This document shows positions 36,386-45,856 of a stretch of DNA of 64,000 bases, piece by piece. Position 1 is the first letter of the stretch. Each line of letters starts with the position of its first letter. The notes beneath the pieces are model-generated. The model did no database searches. It had not been told where the DNA came from and was given only the letters and a program-made list of their open reading frames with translations. The stretch lies in NCBI RefSeq assembly GCF_900116005.1, contig NZ_FOYI01000002.1:248001-312000 (forward strand), in the 5' to 3' direction. Source of the stretch: Poseidonocella sedimentorum. Its GTDB lineage: Bacteria; Pseudomonadota; Alphaproteobacteria; Rhodobacterales; Rhodobacteraceae. The position numbers were made by a program, and so were the translations under genes.

Positions 36386-36420
36386 AAAAAAGGCGCGGCG
36401 CCCCGCGGGGCCCGCGCCTT
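36386..36420 (-). terminator. Rho-independent terminator for secB (dnaQ/secB convergent gap)
   Basis: AAGGCGCGG and CCGCGCCTT pair over nine positions, with a further GC-rich inner stem (gcccc/ggggc). On the minus strand the stem is followed by a run of six U (plus-strand AAAAAA at 36386-36391). It is a classic intrinsic terminator for the leftward secB transcript and may also stop dnaQ. Confidence 0.88.
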
Positions 36421-36443
36421 GATCGTCACCGTATCGAAACAGA

Positions 36444-36947
36444 TCAGGCCTGCGCCGTCTGCTCCTGCGCGCGCCGCGAAAGTTCGTTGCGGTAGAGCGC
36501 GAGGAAATCGATGGTTTCGAGGTTGAGCGGCGGGAAGCCGCCATCGCGCGTGACATCGCTGACCACACGGCGGACGAAGGGGAAGGTCATCCGCGGGCAT
36601 TCGATCAGCAGGAACGGGTGCAGCTGCTCATCCTTGACGCCTTCGATCTGAAACGCGCCGGCATATTCCAGCTCGAGCAGGAAGAGCGGCTCGCCGCCGG
36701 ATTTGTTCTTGGAATTGACCGTCAGCTTGGTGATCACTTCGTACTGGTTCTCGACGCTGCGTTTGCGCGCATCGAGGTTCACCTGCACGGTCACCTCCGG
36801 CTGAACCTCACCGCCGAGACCCTTCTGCGCGAGCAGGTTCTCGAAGGACAGGTCCCGGATATACTGGGCCAGAATGTTCATCTTGACTTGGGGTTGGTCT
36901 GCCGGTGCTGCCTCCGCACCGGTCTCCGCGCTGCCGTTTTCGGCCAT
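36444..36947 (-). CDS. secB: Protein-export chaperone SecB
   Basis: A 167-residue tetrameric chaperone that holds preproteins unfolded for SecA. Conserved blocks are MNILAQYIRDLSFEN, LELEYAGAFQIEG, HPFLLIECPRMTFPFVRRVVSDVTRDGGFPPL and DFLALYRNEL. ATG at 36947 has GGAG upstream; a TTG five codons earlier is less likely. SecB next to dnaQ is the order seen right of the origin in Caulobacter and relatives. Confidence 0.96.
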   Translation of the reverse strand: MAENGSAETGAEAAPADQPQVKMNILAQYIRDLSFENLLAQKGLGGEVQPEVTVQVNLDARKRSVENQYEVITKLTVNSKNKSGGEPLFLLELEYAGAFQIEGVKDEQLHPFLLIECPRMTFPFVRRVVSDVTRDGGFPPLNLETIDFLALYRNELSRRAQEQTAQA

Positions 36948-37007
36948 GTCTGAATTCTCCAAAGGATCACATGTCGCGGCGGTGCTTAACAGATGAGGTG
37001 GATGGCC

Positions 37008-37523
37008 TCAATGCTTGGTCCAGCCTGAGGGCTCATGCGTCGGACGTTTGCTGCCCTCGATGCCATCGGGAGAGCCCGGGCCGCGCGGTGTGAGATCTTC
37101 GAAATCGCCATCAATGGTCCCGGGCTGCGCGCTGCGGCGCGTCTCACGCACGGCGAAACCGCTCATGCTGACGCGCGATTTGAGCGCTTTGAACACCGAC
37201 CGGCGCACCGGCGGAATGAGCAGCGAAAAGCCCACCGCATCGGTGAAAAACCCCGGCGTGAGGAGAAGCGCGCCAGCAAAGAGGATCATCGCGCCATGGG
37301 CGAGCGGCTCGGTCGGATCGTTGAGCTCATTGAACGACCGGCGGATCTGAGACATCACGCCGCGCCCTTGGCTCCGCACGAGCCACGTGCCCGCGATGGC
37401 CGTCACGATGACGATCAGAAGCGTGGGCCAGAGCCCGATGGCGCCGCCGACCTGAATGAACAGGCCGATTTCGATCAGCGGAATCGCCAGGAACAGCACG
37501 AAGAGCCACATTCGGAACCTCAC
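37008..37523 (-). CDS. fxsA: FxsA family membrane protein
   Basis: A 171-residue inner-membrane protein with N-terminal helices (WLFVLFLAIPLIEIGLFIQVG, GLWPTLLIVIVTAIAGTWLV) and the family block GAMILFAGALLLTPGFFTDAVGFSLLIPPVR. The function of FxsA is poorly defined; in E. coli its overproduction relieves exclusion of phage T7 by the F plasmid. The C-terminal 50 residues are polar and low-complexity. The start may be GTG 37523 or ATG 37511. It diverges from the Tim44-like gene. Confidence 0.92.
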   Translation of the reverse strand: MRFRMWLFVLFLAIPLIEIGLFIQVGGAIGLWPTLLIVIVTAIAGTWLVRSQGRGVMSQIRRSFNELNDPTEPLAHGAMILFAGALLLTPGFFTDAVGFSLLIPPVRRSVFKALKSRVSMSGFAVRETRRSAQPGTIDGDFEDLTPRGPGSPDGIEGSKRPTHEPSGWTKH

Positions 37524-37626
37524 GGGGACAGGGCATTGGTTGCAGCGGTGGACTTGCCACCGGTGCTATCTTACATAGGTACGGTGATGTAACGATACCA
37601 TCCCCAATGGAGCATATGAGCCCCCG

Positions 37627-38292
37627 ATGAACTCCTCCATTCTCCAGCTTCTTGTCCTTGCCGGCATTGCGGTATTCCTCATTCTGCGCCTGAAAAGCGT
37701 GCTGGGGACGCGGGACGGGTTTGAAAAGCCGCCCGTGCCGCGCGGAGCCCCTGAGGCAGGGTCGTCGCGCGAGCCGCAGTTCGAGGTCATCGATGGCGGG
37801 CCGGACCGCGATATCGTGGACCACGTCCCCGCCGAGAGCCCGCAGGCCGAGGCCCTGGCGCGGATGAAGGAAGTCGAGCCGAGCTTTTCGGTCACCGAAT
37901 TCCTCTCCGGTGCGAAAGGCGCCTATGAGATGATCCTCATGGGATACGAGCGCGGGGATATCGCCTCGCTCAAACCCTTCGTGTCCGAGGATGTCTTCGA
38001 GAGCTTTGAGAGCGGTATTGCGCTCCGCGAGGAGCAGGGCCTGTCGATCGAGGCGGAGTTTGTCGGCGTGCGGGAAACCTCTTTCGTTGATGCCCATTTC
38101 GACGAAGCCACGAGCGAGGGAGAGGTCACGGTCCGGTTCGTCGGCGAGATGACCTCCACCGTGAAGAACGCCGAGGGCGAGGTGGTCGAGGGGAGCCCGA
38201 CCGAGATCAAACGCCAGAAAGACATCTGGACCTTTGCCCGCGCGATGGGCAACGACGATCCGAACTGGCAGCTGGTGGCTACAGGCGAGTGA
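37627..38292 (+). CDS. Tim44-like domain protein (TimA)
   Basis: A 221-residue protein with one N-terminal membrane anchor (LQLLVLAGIAVFLILRL), a variable linker and a C-terminal Tim44-like domain (FLSGAKGAYEMILMGYERGDIASLKPFVSEDVFESFE...EIKRQKDIWTFAR). It is the bacterial relative of the mitochondrial import motor component Tim44. Its partners in bacteria are not settled; a role at the cell envelope is likely. The stop overlaps the mltA start (TGATG). Confidence 0.9.
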   Translation: MNSSILQLLVLAGIAVFLILRLKSVLGTRDGFEKPPVPRGAPEAGSSREPQFEVIDGGPDRDIVDHVPAESPQAEALARMKEVEPSFSVTEFLSGAKGAYEMILMGYERGDIASLKPFVSEDVFESFESGIALREEQGLSIEAEFVGVRETSFVDAHFDEATSEGEVTVRFVGEMTSTVKNAEGEVVEGSPTEIKRQKDIWTFARAMGNDDPNWQLVATGE

Positions 38293-39329
38293 TGCGCGCG
38301 CTGCGGGCGGCGATCCTGAGCGGGGCGGTCGTGGCCGGGTCGGCAACAGCGCAGGAGCCGCGGGTGACGCTGCTCGGGTTCGAGGATCTCGACGGCTGGG
38401 CCGAAGACGATCACCTTGCCGCATTTACCACCTTTCGCGAAACCTGCCTCGATCTGACCGATCCCGACTGGCAGGCGATCTGCGCCGCGGCCACGGCCGA
38501 GCCCGACCCGCGGCTGTTCTTCGAAACCTTCTTCCGGCCGGTGCTGGTCGAGGATGGTGCGGAGGCGCTTTTCACCGGGTATTTCGAGCCCGAACTTGAT
38601 GGCGCGCTTCGCCCGTCAGACCGGTTCCGCTATCCGCTCTACCGGATGCCCGACGCGGCCCGACAGGCGCAGCCCTGGCTTACACGGGCCGAAATCGAGA
38701 GCTCCGGCGCGATGGCGGGGCAGGGGCTGGAACTCGTCTGGGTCGATGATCCGGTTGAGCTGTTTTTCCTTCAGGTTCAAGGCTCTGGCCGCGTCCGTCT
38801 GCCCGATGGCGGGTTTCTGCGCGTCGGCTATGCCGGGGCCAATGGCCACCCCTACCGCTCCATCGGCAAGGAGCTTGCGCGGCGCGGCGTCTTTGCCGCG
38901 CATCAGGTCTCGGCCCAGCGGATCAAGGCCTGGGTCCGCGACAATCCCGACGCGGGGCAGGCGCTGCTGCACCACAATCCTTCTTACGTGTTCTTCCGCG
39001 AAATCAATCAGGTCCCGCCGGATCGCGGGCCTCTGGGCGCGATGAACCGGTCGGTGACGGCGATGCGCACGCTGGCGGTCGATCCAGCCTACACCCCGCT
39101 CGGCGTGCCCGTCTGGCTTGAGAAAGACGGGCAGGAGCCGCTCCGCCGGCTGATGATCGCGCAGGATACCGGCTCGGCGATCAAGGGTGCGCAGCGCGCC
39201 GATGTCTTCGTCGGCACAGGCGATTTTGCGGGGCGCACGGCGGGCCGGATGCGCGATCCGGGTCGGATGATCCTGCTGCTGCCCAACGAACGCGCCTTCG
39301 CCCTGTTTCCCCCGGACGCGGAGGGATGA
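38292..39329 (+). CDS. mltA: Membrane-bound lytic murein transglycosylase A
   Basis: A 345-residue peptidoglycan lytic transglycosylase. A short signal peptide (AAILSGAVVAGSATA) is followed by the MltA barrel with ALFTGYFEPELDGAL and FFLQVQGSGRVRLPDG. The 3D domain contains the catalytic aspartate region LMIAQDTGSAIKGAQRADVFVGTG. ATG at 38292 overlaps the previous stop. No lipobox cysteine is visible, so despite the name it may be soluble in the periplasm. Confidence 0.95.
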   Translation: MRALRAAILSGAVVAGSATAQEPRVTLLGFEDLDGWAEDDHLAAFTTFRETCLDLTDPDWQAICAAATAEPDPRLFFETFFRPVLVEDGAEALFTGYFEPELDGALRPSDRFRYPLYRMPDAARQAQPWLTRAEIESSGAMAGQGLELVWVDDPVELFFLQVQGSGRVRLPDGGFLRVGYAGANGHPYRSIGKELARRGVFAAHQVSAQRIKAWVRDNPDAGQALLHHNPSYVFFREINQVPPDRGPLGAMNRSVTAMRTLAVDPAYTPLGVPVWLEKDGQEPLRRLMIAQDTGSAIKGAQRADVFVGTGDFAGRTAGRMRDPGRMILLLPNERAFALFPPDAEG

Positions 39330-39931
39330 GCCGGCGGCGCAAATTACGCCCCGAGGAGCAGGAATTGTGGAACCGGGTAGCGCAGGGCACGACCCCGCTG
39401 CCGAGATCGCTCCGCACTGCGGCCGAGAAGGCCGAGACGCCCAAATCCGATGGCGCCCCCGCGCCGAAGGGCCCGCGGATGACGATCGAACGGCCGGATC
39501 GCGCGCCCGAGCGCGGAGGGTTCAGCGCCTCTGTCCAGCCCAGCGATCCGCGCGACAGGCTTCAGGCGAGCCCGCTCGCGATGGACCGGCGCACACATGG
39601 GAAGCTCTCTCGCGGCAAGATCAAGCCGGAGGGGCGGATCGACCTCCACGGCATGACGATGGACCGCGCCCATCCCGCGCTCACGCGCTTCATCCTCGAT
39701 GCCCACGGTCGGGGCAAGCGCGTGGTGCTGGTGATCACCGGCAAGGGCAAATCGCGTGACGAGGGCGGACCGATCCCCGTGCGCCAGGGCGTGCTGCGCC
39801 ACAATGTGCCGCAATGGCTGGCGCTGCCGCCGCTCGTATCCGCGGTGTTGCAGGTCGTGCCGGCGCATCAGCGCCACGGCGGGTCAGGGGCGTACTACGT
39901 CTACCTCCGGCGCAACCGCGAGATCCGGTAG
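39326..39931 (+). CDS. Smr-domain protein
   Basis: A 201-residue protein. The N-terminal 100 residues are basic and disordered-looking; the Smr domain follows with RIDLHGMTMDRAHPAL, VLVITGKGKSRDEGGP, GVLRHNVPQWL and the C-terminal HGGSGAYYVYLRR. Smr domains are nucleic-acid endonucleases or nicking modules found on MutS2 and as stand-alone proteins. It overlaps mltA by 4 bases and its 3' end overlaps the convergent MFS gene by 48 bases. Confidence 0.92.
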   Translation: MSRRRKLRPEEQELWNRVAQGTTPLPRSLRTAAEKAETPKSDGAPAPKGPRMTIERPDRAPERGGFSASVQPSDPRDRLQASPLAMDRRTHGKLSRGKIKPEGRIDLHGMTMDRAHPALTRFILDAHGRGKRVVLVITGKGKSRDEGGPIPVRQGVLRHNVPQWLALPPLVSAVLQVVPAHQRHGGSGAYYVYLRRNREIR

Positions 39932-41122
39932 CGCCCGGCGCAGCCCCCAACCCATGAGCGCCGTGGCGAGCAGAAAATAGACCGCAATCCCGGCGTATTG
40001 CGCTTCGATCCCCACGCCCGCATCGATGAGCCCGCCAGTGAGCCCCGGTCCGATGGCCGAGCCGAAGACCATGAGCGCGCTGGCCATCGACTTGATCGCG
40101 CCGATGTGCCGCGTGCCGTAAAACTCCGCCCAAAAGGCGCCGGGTAGGGTGGAGGCTGCGCCGGAAGTGCTGGCCAGAAGGATCATGCCGAGCAGCGTCC
40201 AGCCGAGCGTGGGGCCGAAGGCGAAGCAGGCAAATCCGAGCGCCGCCGGGAGGAGCGACCAGACGATCGTCCGGGCCGCGCCGAACCGGTCCACCGCCCA
40301 GCCCGCGCCGAGCATCGCGACCACGCCCGCGCCGGTGAAAAAGGGAAAGAGGGCAACGATTTGCACGTGGGTGAAGCCTTTCACCTCGGCATAGTGCACC
40401 TGTTGGAAGAAGAACGCGGTGTTGAAGGCGGGCGGGCCAAGTTGGGCGAGGATCATCGCCCAGAAGAGATAGTGGCCGAGGGTTTCGCGCCGGGTCCAGT
40501 GGCGCCCTAACATCCCGACGCTTTCCGAAGATTTCGCCAGCGATTGCGGCGTGCGCTCTTCGAGCAGGGCGCGGCGCAGCACGGGAATTGCCAGCAGCGC
40601 GACGGCTGCCGGCACGAACCACAGCGTTTGCCAGGGCCAGATCGCCATGGCCGCAACGATGAGCAGGGGCAGGGCGGCCTCACCAATGAGATAGCCGAAC
40701 CGTGCGACCGAGAGCGCCATGCCGCGCCGCGCGCTGAACCAGCGCGCCATCGAGACCGTGGCGAGATGCGTCGACAAGCCCTGGCCGAAAAGTCGCAGCC
40801 CGAAGATCACCACCCCGAGCCAGACCACCTCCCGCGCGAAGGCCATGCCGAGACACGTGATCGCGAGCATTGCGAGCACAGCGGGGCCCAAAGTTCGGAT
40901 GCGGAATCGGTCGGTCAGCCCGCCGATGCAGAGCATCACCACCGCCGCCGCCATCGTGCTGACCGTGTACAGCGCGCCCCAGTCGCCGTGGCTCAGCTCG
41001 AAGCTCGCCATGATCTCGCCGGCAAAGACCGACACGAAGAAGGTCTGTCCGAAGCAGGAACAGAAGGTCAGCAGGATGCCCGCCAGGAGCCAGCGCAGAT
41101 TGTCGCGGAGGAAACCGATCAT
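39884..41122 (-). CDS. Major facilitator superfamily transporter
   Basis: A 412-residue protein with 12 predicted helices and the MFS motif GGLTDRFRIRTLGP between helices 2 and 3. GFTHVQIVALFPFFTGAGVVAMLGAGWAVDRFG marks the matching loop of the second half. The substrate is unknown; the nearest resemblance is to organic-acid/oxalate-formate type MFS permeases. It stands alone, convergent with the Smr gene. Confidence 0.9.
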   Translation of the reverse strand: MIGFLRDNLRWLLAGILLTFCSCFGQTFFVSVFAGEIMASFELSHGDWGALYTVSTMAAAVVMLCIGGLTDRFRIRTLGPAVLAMLAITCLGMAFAREVVWLGVVIFGLRLFGQGLSTHLATVSMARWFSARRGMALSVARFGYLIGEAALPLLIVAAMAIWPWQTLWFVPAAVALLAIPVLRRALLEERTPQSLAKSSESVGMLGRHWTRRETLGHYLFWAMILAQLGPPAFNTAFFFQQVHYAEVKGFTHVQIVALFPFFTGAGVVAMLGAGWAVDRFGAARTIVWSLLPAALGFACFAFGPTLGWTLLGMILLASTSGAASTLPGAFWAEFYGTRHIGAIKSMASALMVFGSAIGPGLTGGLIDAGVGIEAQYAGIAVYFLLATALMGWGLRRALPDLAVAPEVDVVRP

Positions 41123-41179
41123 ACCCGCGTTGTGATCCCCCGGCGCGCGGGGATCAAGCGGGATCGTTTGCCGCGCGGG

Positions 41180-42652
41180 TCAGTAGGCGTAGTCGGATTT
41201 GAAAAACAGCGACGGGATGGTCATGGCGAGGATGCGCAAGTCGAACCAGAACCCGCTGTGTTCGATGTAGTAAAGATCGTGCTCGATCCGGCGCAGCAGC
41301 CGCTCGGGGTTGTCGATCTCGCCGCGCCAACCGTTGATTTGGGCCCAGCCGGTGATTCCGGGCGGGACCCGGTGGCGGGCCGCATAGCCGTTAACCAGGG
41401 TCTCGAACGGCGTCGTTTCTGAATAGGTCGCGTCGACCACGTGCGGGCGCGGCCCGACGAGCGAGAGATCGCCTTTGAGCACATTGATGAGCTGGGGCAA
41501 TTCATCGAGCGACCAGCGACGGATGAAGCGGCCCACGGGCGTCACACGCGGATCGCCGCGTTGCACCACGTTGCGCGCGGCCGCGTCGGCCTGATCGGTG
41601 TACATCGAGCGGAATTTGAAAATCTCAATGGTGGTATTGTTGTATCCGTGGCGCTGCTGGCGGAAGAAAACCGGCCCGGGGCTGGTCAGCTTGACGGCGA
41701 GCCCCACCCCGATCAGTAGCGGCGCCAGCAGCAAAAGCCCCCAGGATGCGCCAAAGATATCGAGCGCGCGTTTGGCCATGCCCGACCCGCCGGTGAGCGG
41801 GCGGTCGGCGATCGAGATCAGCTTGGCATAGCCTTGGGATGTCTCGGCTTCGACCTGCCCGTGCGAGACGCTATAGGCGAGGCCAGAGAGGCGAATGTCG
41901 ATCGGCAGGACGCGAAGCAATTCGGCGGTTTCCTGAATCCGGCGTTGCGCGGTCAGGGGAAAGGCAATGATCACCGTGTCGACGCGCGCACGGCGGGTGA
42001 AGGGGATAAGCTCGTTGATTTTCCCGAGCTTCGGCACACCCATGACGATATCGGGCGAACGCTCGTCCGTCCGGTCGTCGAACAGGCCGACCACGCGCAT
42101 GTCGCGCACCTGATCGCGCTGAAGCGACTCCAGAACGGCGCTGGCCTCCTGCCCGCCGCCGATCAGCACGGCGTAGCGGGCGGTCAGGCCGAAATCTTGA
42201 GCCCAACGGGTCATGATTCCCATCAGGCCGTGGGAGAATCCGATCACGAGCGCCAGCATGATCCCCGCCGGGAGGAGGAACCCGGTGAATGGCTGGGGCC
42301 AAAGGCCCAAGGGGGAGACCACGAGGATCATGCCCAGTCCCGCGGCCCAGGCGAGAAGCGATCCGCGCAAGGTATTGCGAAGCAAACCAAAGGTATAGCC
42401 GGAGCCGATCCAGAGAGCGCAGACGGTCAGGACCGCGGTGAACCCGGCGGCGATCATGGTCTGGACGGCCCGGAGCTCCCCGCCTTCGGCGAAAAACGCG
42501 GCGAACCAGATCCCGAGCGTGATGCCGATGAGATCGATTACGGCGATCATCAGCGAGAACGCGGCCTGTGGCACCGGCGGGCGCCGCAGGTGTTCGGCCA
42601 CGTGATCGGCCGCGCGTTGGTTAACGCTCCGAAACGGCTGTCCATCATGCAT
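41180..42652 (-). CDS. Polyprenyl-phosphate sugar-phosphate transferase, WcaJ type
   Basis: A 490-residue membrane enzyme that starts exopolysaccharide repeat units by placing a hexose-1-phosphate on undecaprenyl phosphate. Several N-terminal helices and a CoA-binding-like Rossmann domain (YAVLIGGGQEASAVLESL) precede the catalytic bacterial sugar transferase domain: SPGPVFFRQQRHGYNN, EIFKFRSMYTD, RFIRRWSLDELPQLINVLKGD, SLVGPRPH and VPPGITGWAQINGWRGE. ATG at 42652 is preferred; the open frame upstream is not conserved. No other polysaccharide genes are adjacent, so it is an orphan initiator here. Confidence 0.93.
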   Translation of the reverse strand: MHDGQPFRSVNQRAADHVAEHLRRPPVPQAAFSLMIAVIDLIGITLGIWFAAFFAEGGELRAVQTMIAAGFTAVLTVCALWIGSGYTFGLLRNTLRGSLLAWAAGLGMILVVSPLGLWPQPFTGFLLPAGIMLALVIGFSHGLMGIMTRWAQDFGLTARYAVLIGGGQEASAVLESLQRDQVRDMRVVGLFDDRTDERSPDIVMGVPKLGKINELIPFTRRARVDTVIIAFPLTAQRRIQETAELLRVLPIDIRLSGLAYSVSHGQVEAETSQGYAKLISIADRPLTGGSGMAKRALDIFGASWGLLLLAPLLIGVGLAVKLTSPGPVFFRQQRHGYNNTTIEIFKFRSMYTDQADAAARNVVQRGDPRVTPVGRFIRRWSLDELPQLINVLKGDLSLVGPRPHVVDATYSETTPFETLVNGYAARHRVPPGITGWAQINGWRGEIDNPERLLRRIEHDLYYIEHSGFWFDLRILAMTIPSLFFKSDYAY

Positions 42653-42727
42653 CGGCGGTGTCCCTCGAATCGCACAAGCTGATGAAGGAGTAAACGCGCA
42701 CGGTTTCTGTAAAGTTACCAAACCTTT

Positions 42728-42747
42728 GCCCCCGATCTCCGGGGGGC
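42728..42747 (-). terminator. weak GC hairpin after hslU
   Basis: GCCCCC at 42728-42733 pairs with GGGGGC at 42742-42747, 8 bases from the hslU stop. There is no good U-tract, so the call as a terminator is tentative. Confidence 0.4.
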
Positions 42748-42754
42748 GGATAGG

Positions 42755-44062
42755 TTAGAGCACGTAGCGACTCAGATCCGCCGAGGCCGCAAGCGCTCCG
42801 ACGTTGGCTTCGACAAACGCGGCATCGACGGTAACGGTCTCGCCGCCCCGGTCGGGCGCGGCGAAGGAGAGTTCCTCAAAGACCCGCTCCAGCACCGTGT
42901 ACAGCCGCCGCGCGCCAATGTTTTCCACGCTTTCGTTGACCTCTGCGGCGATGCGGGCGAGCGCCGCGATCCCGTCGTCGGTGAAGGACACGGTCACGGT
43001 CTCGGTCGCCATGAGTGCGGTGTACTGGCGCGTGAGCGCGTTGTCGGTCTCGGTGAGGATCCGCACAAAATCGTCCTCGGTCAGCGCCCGAAGCTCGACC
43101 CGGATGGGCAGACGACCCTGCAGTTCCGGCAACAGGTCGGACGGTTTGGCGATGTGGAACGCGCCCGAGGCGATGAAGAGGATGTGGTCGGTCTTGACCG
43201 GGCCGTGCTTGGTAGAGACGGTCGTGCCCTCGATGAGCGGCAGCAGGTCGCGCTGGACCCCCTCGCGGGAGACATCGCCACCGCGCGCGTCCGACCGGGC
43301 GCAGACCTTGTCGATTTCGTCGAGGAATACGATCCCGTTCTGCTCCACCGCTTCCAGCGCGGCGCGGGTCACCGTCTCGTCATCGAGCAGCTTGTCGGCC
43401 TCTTCGCCCAGCAGCACCTCATAGCTCTGGGCCACGGTCATCTTCTTGCGCGTCGTGCGCCCGCCAAAGGCCTTGCCGAACATGTCGCCCAGGTTGAGCA
43501 TCCCCATGTTGGCGCCGGGCTGGCCGGGGATTTCCATCATGCCCATCGGGTTGGAATTGTCCTGCAACTCCAGCGTGATCTCGGTGTCGTCCAGCTCGCC
43601 AGCCATGAGTTTCTTGCGGAACATCTCGCGCGTTCCTTCGCGCGCATCCTCGCCCGCGATTGCGGTAATCACCCGGTCCTCGGCGTTTTTCTGGGCCCGG
43701 GCCTTCACGTCCTCGCGCATGTGCTCGCGGGTCATCAGGATGGCGTTGTCCACCAGGTCGCGCAGGATCTGTTCGACATCGCGGCCCACGTAGCCGACTT
43801 CGGTAAACTTGGTGGCCTCAACCTTGATGAACGGCGCGCGCGCCAGCTTGGCGAGGCGCCGCGAAATCTCGGTCTTGCCGACGCCGGTGGGGCCGATCAT
43901 CAGGATGTTCTTGGGGTAGACCTCATCGCGCAGATCGTCGCCAAGCTGCTTGCGCCGCCAGCGGTTGCGCAGCGCCACGGCCACGGCGCGCTTGGCGTCT
44001 TTCTGGCCGATGATGAAACGGTCGAGTTCGCTGACGATTTCACGGGGCGTGAGGTCGGTCAC
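42755..44062 (-). CDS. hslU: ATP-dependent protease ATPase subunit HslU (ClpY)
   Basis: A 435-residue AAA+ unfoldase. Starting at GTG 44062 the protein opens [19 protein letters not shown]. Walker A is [17 protein letters not shown], the pore loop [10 protein letters not shown], the intermediate I domain spans about residues 110-240, Walker B is [11 protein letters not shown], and the sensor 2 region [14 protein letters not shown] is intact. It feeds unfolded substrates to HslV, encoded 28 bases upstream. Confidence 0.96.
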   Translation of the reverse strand: MTDLTPREIVSELDRFIIGQKDAKRAVAVALRNRWRRKQLGDDLRDEVYPKNILMIGPTGVGKTEISRRLAKLARAPFIKVEATKFTEVGYVGRDVEQILRDLVDNAILMTREHMREDVKARAQKNAEDRVITAIAGEDAREGTREMFRKKLMAGELDDTEITLELQDNSNPMGMMEIPGQPGANMGMLNLGDMFGKAFGGRTTRKKMTVAQSYEVLLGEEADKLLDDETVTRAALEAVEQNGIVFLDEIDKVCARSDARGGDVSREGVQRDLLPLIEGTTVSTKHGPVKTDHILFIASGAFHIAKPSDLLPELQGRLPIRVELRALTEDDFVRILTETDNALTRQYTALMATETVTVSFTDDGIAALARIAAEVNESVENIGARRLYTVLERVFEELSFAAPDRGGETVTVDAAFVEANVGALAASADLSRYVL

Positions 44063-44090
44063 GGGCTGTTCCTTTGCGTGGGGAGGCGGC

Positions 44091-44648
44091 TCAGCCGCCG
44101 ATCTTTTCGACGGTGAGATTGCCATTGGTGTAGACGCAGATGTCGGCGGCGATGGCCATGGCCGCGCGGGCCACCTCTTCGGCATTGCGGTCCGTGTCCA
44201 TCATGCCGCGCGCGGCGGCGAGGGCGAAGTTGCCGCCCGAGCCGATGGCGGCCACGTCATGTTCGGGCTCCAGCACATCACCAGCGCCGGTGATCACATA
44301 GAGATCCTTGCCGTCCGAGACGATGAGCATGGCCTCGAGCTTCTGCAGGTATTTGTCTGTCCGCCAGTCCTTGGCCAGCTCAACCGCTGCGCGGGCCAGT
44401 TGGCCCGGCGTTGCTTCGAGCTTGGCCTCCAGCCGTTCGAGCAGGGTGAAGGCATCCGCCGTCGATCCGGCAAACCCGGCGACGACATCATTGCCCCCCG
44501 GCGAGAGCCGCCGGACCTTGCGCGCCGTGCCCTTGATCACCGTCTGGCCGAGGCTCACCTGTCCGTCGCCCGCGATCACCACTTCGCCGCCCTTTCGGAC
44601 GCCGATGATCGTCGTGCCGTGCCACCCGGGAAAATCCGTTTCCGCCAT
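44091..44648 (-). CDS. hslV: ATP-dependent protease catalytic subunit HslV (ClpQ)
   Basis: A 185-residue proteasome-like threonine protease. The catalytic block is [27 protein letters not shown] with the nucleophilic Thr at about residue 12. An N-terminal stretch ([10 protein letters not shown]) precedes it, so processing is needed to free the active threonine, unlike E. coli HslV, where only Met is removed. Later motifs include [15 protein letters not shown] and [15 protein letters not shown]. It starts the hslVU operon and diverges from the phosphotransferase gene. Confidence 0.96.
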   Translation of the reverse strand: MAETDFPGWHGTTIIGVRKGGEVVIAGDGQVSLGQTVIKGTARKVRRLSPGGNDVVAGFAGSTADAFTLLERLEAKLEATPGQLARAAVELAKDWRTDKYLQKLEAMLIVSDGKDLYVITGAGDVLEPEHDVAAIGSGGNFALAAARGMMDTDRNAEEVARAAMAIAADICVYTNGNLTVEKIGG

Positions 44649-44713
44649 ATCCGCCCTTTCGTTTGCCTCTATATCTGTGCATCGCTTGGCTATTGCAACC
44701 GACCGGAGATCAC

Positions 44714-45673
44714 ATGCCGCCCGAGATGCCCCCCGAAGACGCGGCGCTGTTTGCCCGGCTCTGCGGCGAGGTGGGGCGCGATCCGGAGGCGTACCGGCGC
44801 GTCCGGGTCTGGCGCAAGGAGGATGCTCGGCGGTCGCACGTGGTTGAGCGGTTCGACGGGCCCGGGGGCGGGGTGGTCCTGAAGCGGATATTCCGGCCGG
44901 CGGATGCGACAGGGTTTCGCCGGGTGGTCGGGGCGCAGAGGCGCGCGGCGGCGGCGATGGACGGGGCGGCCGGGGTGCCGCGCGTGCTGGCCGTCGATGA
45001 GGGGCAGCAGGCGGTGCTCATGGAGGCGGTCGCCGGGGAGACCTGCCTTGCCATGCTGGAGACCGGCGCCGATCCGGCGCAGGTGCTCCGGGCGGCGGGG
45101 GGCTGGATGGCGGCGTTTCACCGGGCCGGGCCGGTGGAGACACGCGTGTTCCAACCGCGCTTCATGCGGGACCACCTCACCCACCTGTTGGCCGAGCTGG
45201 AGGCCGGCGTGATCACAGTGCCCCACCGAAAGGCCTTCGAGCGCGCGGCCCGGGCGGCGATTGACCTTGCCCCGGAATTCGAAGGGCGCGAGACCCGGTC
45301 GAGTTGGACCCACGGGGATCTCAACCTGCACAATATCGTCCTCGACGGGCCGCGAAGCTACGGGCTGGACTTCACCGCCGATCACACCGCCCCGGTCGGC
45401 TTCGACATCGCGCGCCTGCTGATCAACTTTGCGGGCCGCTACGTCCCGGTCAAAGCGCTCGGGCCGGGGGAGCTTCTCCCCGCTCCGCTGCTGGGCGCGT
45501 TCTTCGAGGGCTACGATCTCGTCGGGCCGGAGGATCCTTCGGTCGGCTACCTGCTGCGCGTGCGACTGCTGATGGACTGGGCGTCGATCCCGGCCCGCCT
45601 GACGCAGCGCAGCCTCGGCAAGACCCTGCGCCTGGAGCACCTGCGCCGCCTCGCGCGCCATGCTCTGGCCTGA
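44714..45673 (+). CDS. Phosphotransferase (APH/choline-kinase fold)
   Basis: A 319-residue kinase-fold protein. The Brenner motif [17 protein letters not shown] (about residue 200) has the catalytic Asp and metal-binding Asn. The second metal-binding Asp is in [12 protein letters not shown], where the usual IDF-D/W motif is changed to LDFTAD. ATG at 44714 has GGAGAT upstream; the frame extends further but would overlap the hslV promoter. The substrate is unknown. It is separate from the AmgK homologue at 56-57 kb. Confidence 0.85.
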   Translation: MPPEMPPEDAALFARLCGEVGRDPEAYRRVRVWRKEDARRSHVVERFDGPGGGVVLKRIFRPADATGFRRVVGAQRRAAAAMDGAAGVPRVLAVDEGQQAVLMEAVAGETCLAMLETGADPAQVLRAAGGWMAAFHRAGPVETRVFQPRFMRDHLTHLLAELEAGVITVPHRKAFERAARAAIDLAPEFEGRETRSSWTHGDLNLHNIVLDGPRSYGLDFTADHTAPVGFDIARLLINFAGRYVPVKALGPGELLPAPLLGAFFEGYDLVGPEDPSVGYLLRVRLLMDWASIPARLTQRSLGKTLRLEHLRRLARHALA

Positions 45674-45856
45674 GGTCCGGTCTGTCGAGATGGTCGGAAA
45701 TGCGTCGTCTACGGAATCGAGAGCCGTTCGGGGTCTGCTGGCGAGCTTTGACATTGTCGAAGCTCGCCAGCAGATTGGGTTGCGCATCGGCGTCAGCGCT
45801 CAAGCACGTGCGCTATTGCGAACAGAACACCCATCCGAAATGGACTGGGGCTCCAT
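45674..45856. repeat. non-coding junction with a long palindrome
   Basis: This 183-bp stretch holds no gene. Its main feature is a 41-base inverted repeat at 45734-45774: TCTGCTGGCGAGCTT and AAGCTCGCCAGCAGA pair perfectly over 15 positions, and the inner bases continue the stem as GAC/GTC. It has no U-tract. It forms the left edge of the lower-GC segment carrying the MBL, DsbA and LysR genes and may be a REP/MITE-like element. Confidence 0.6.
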
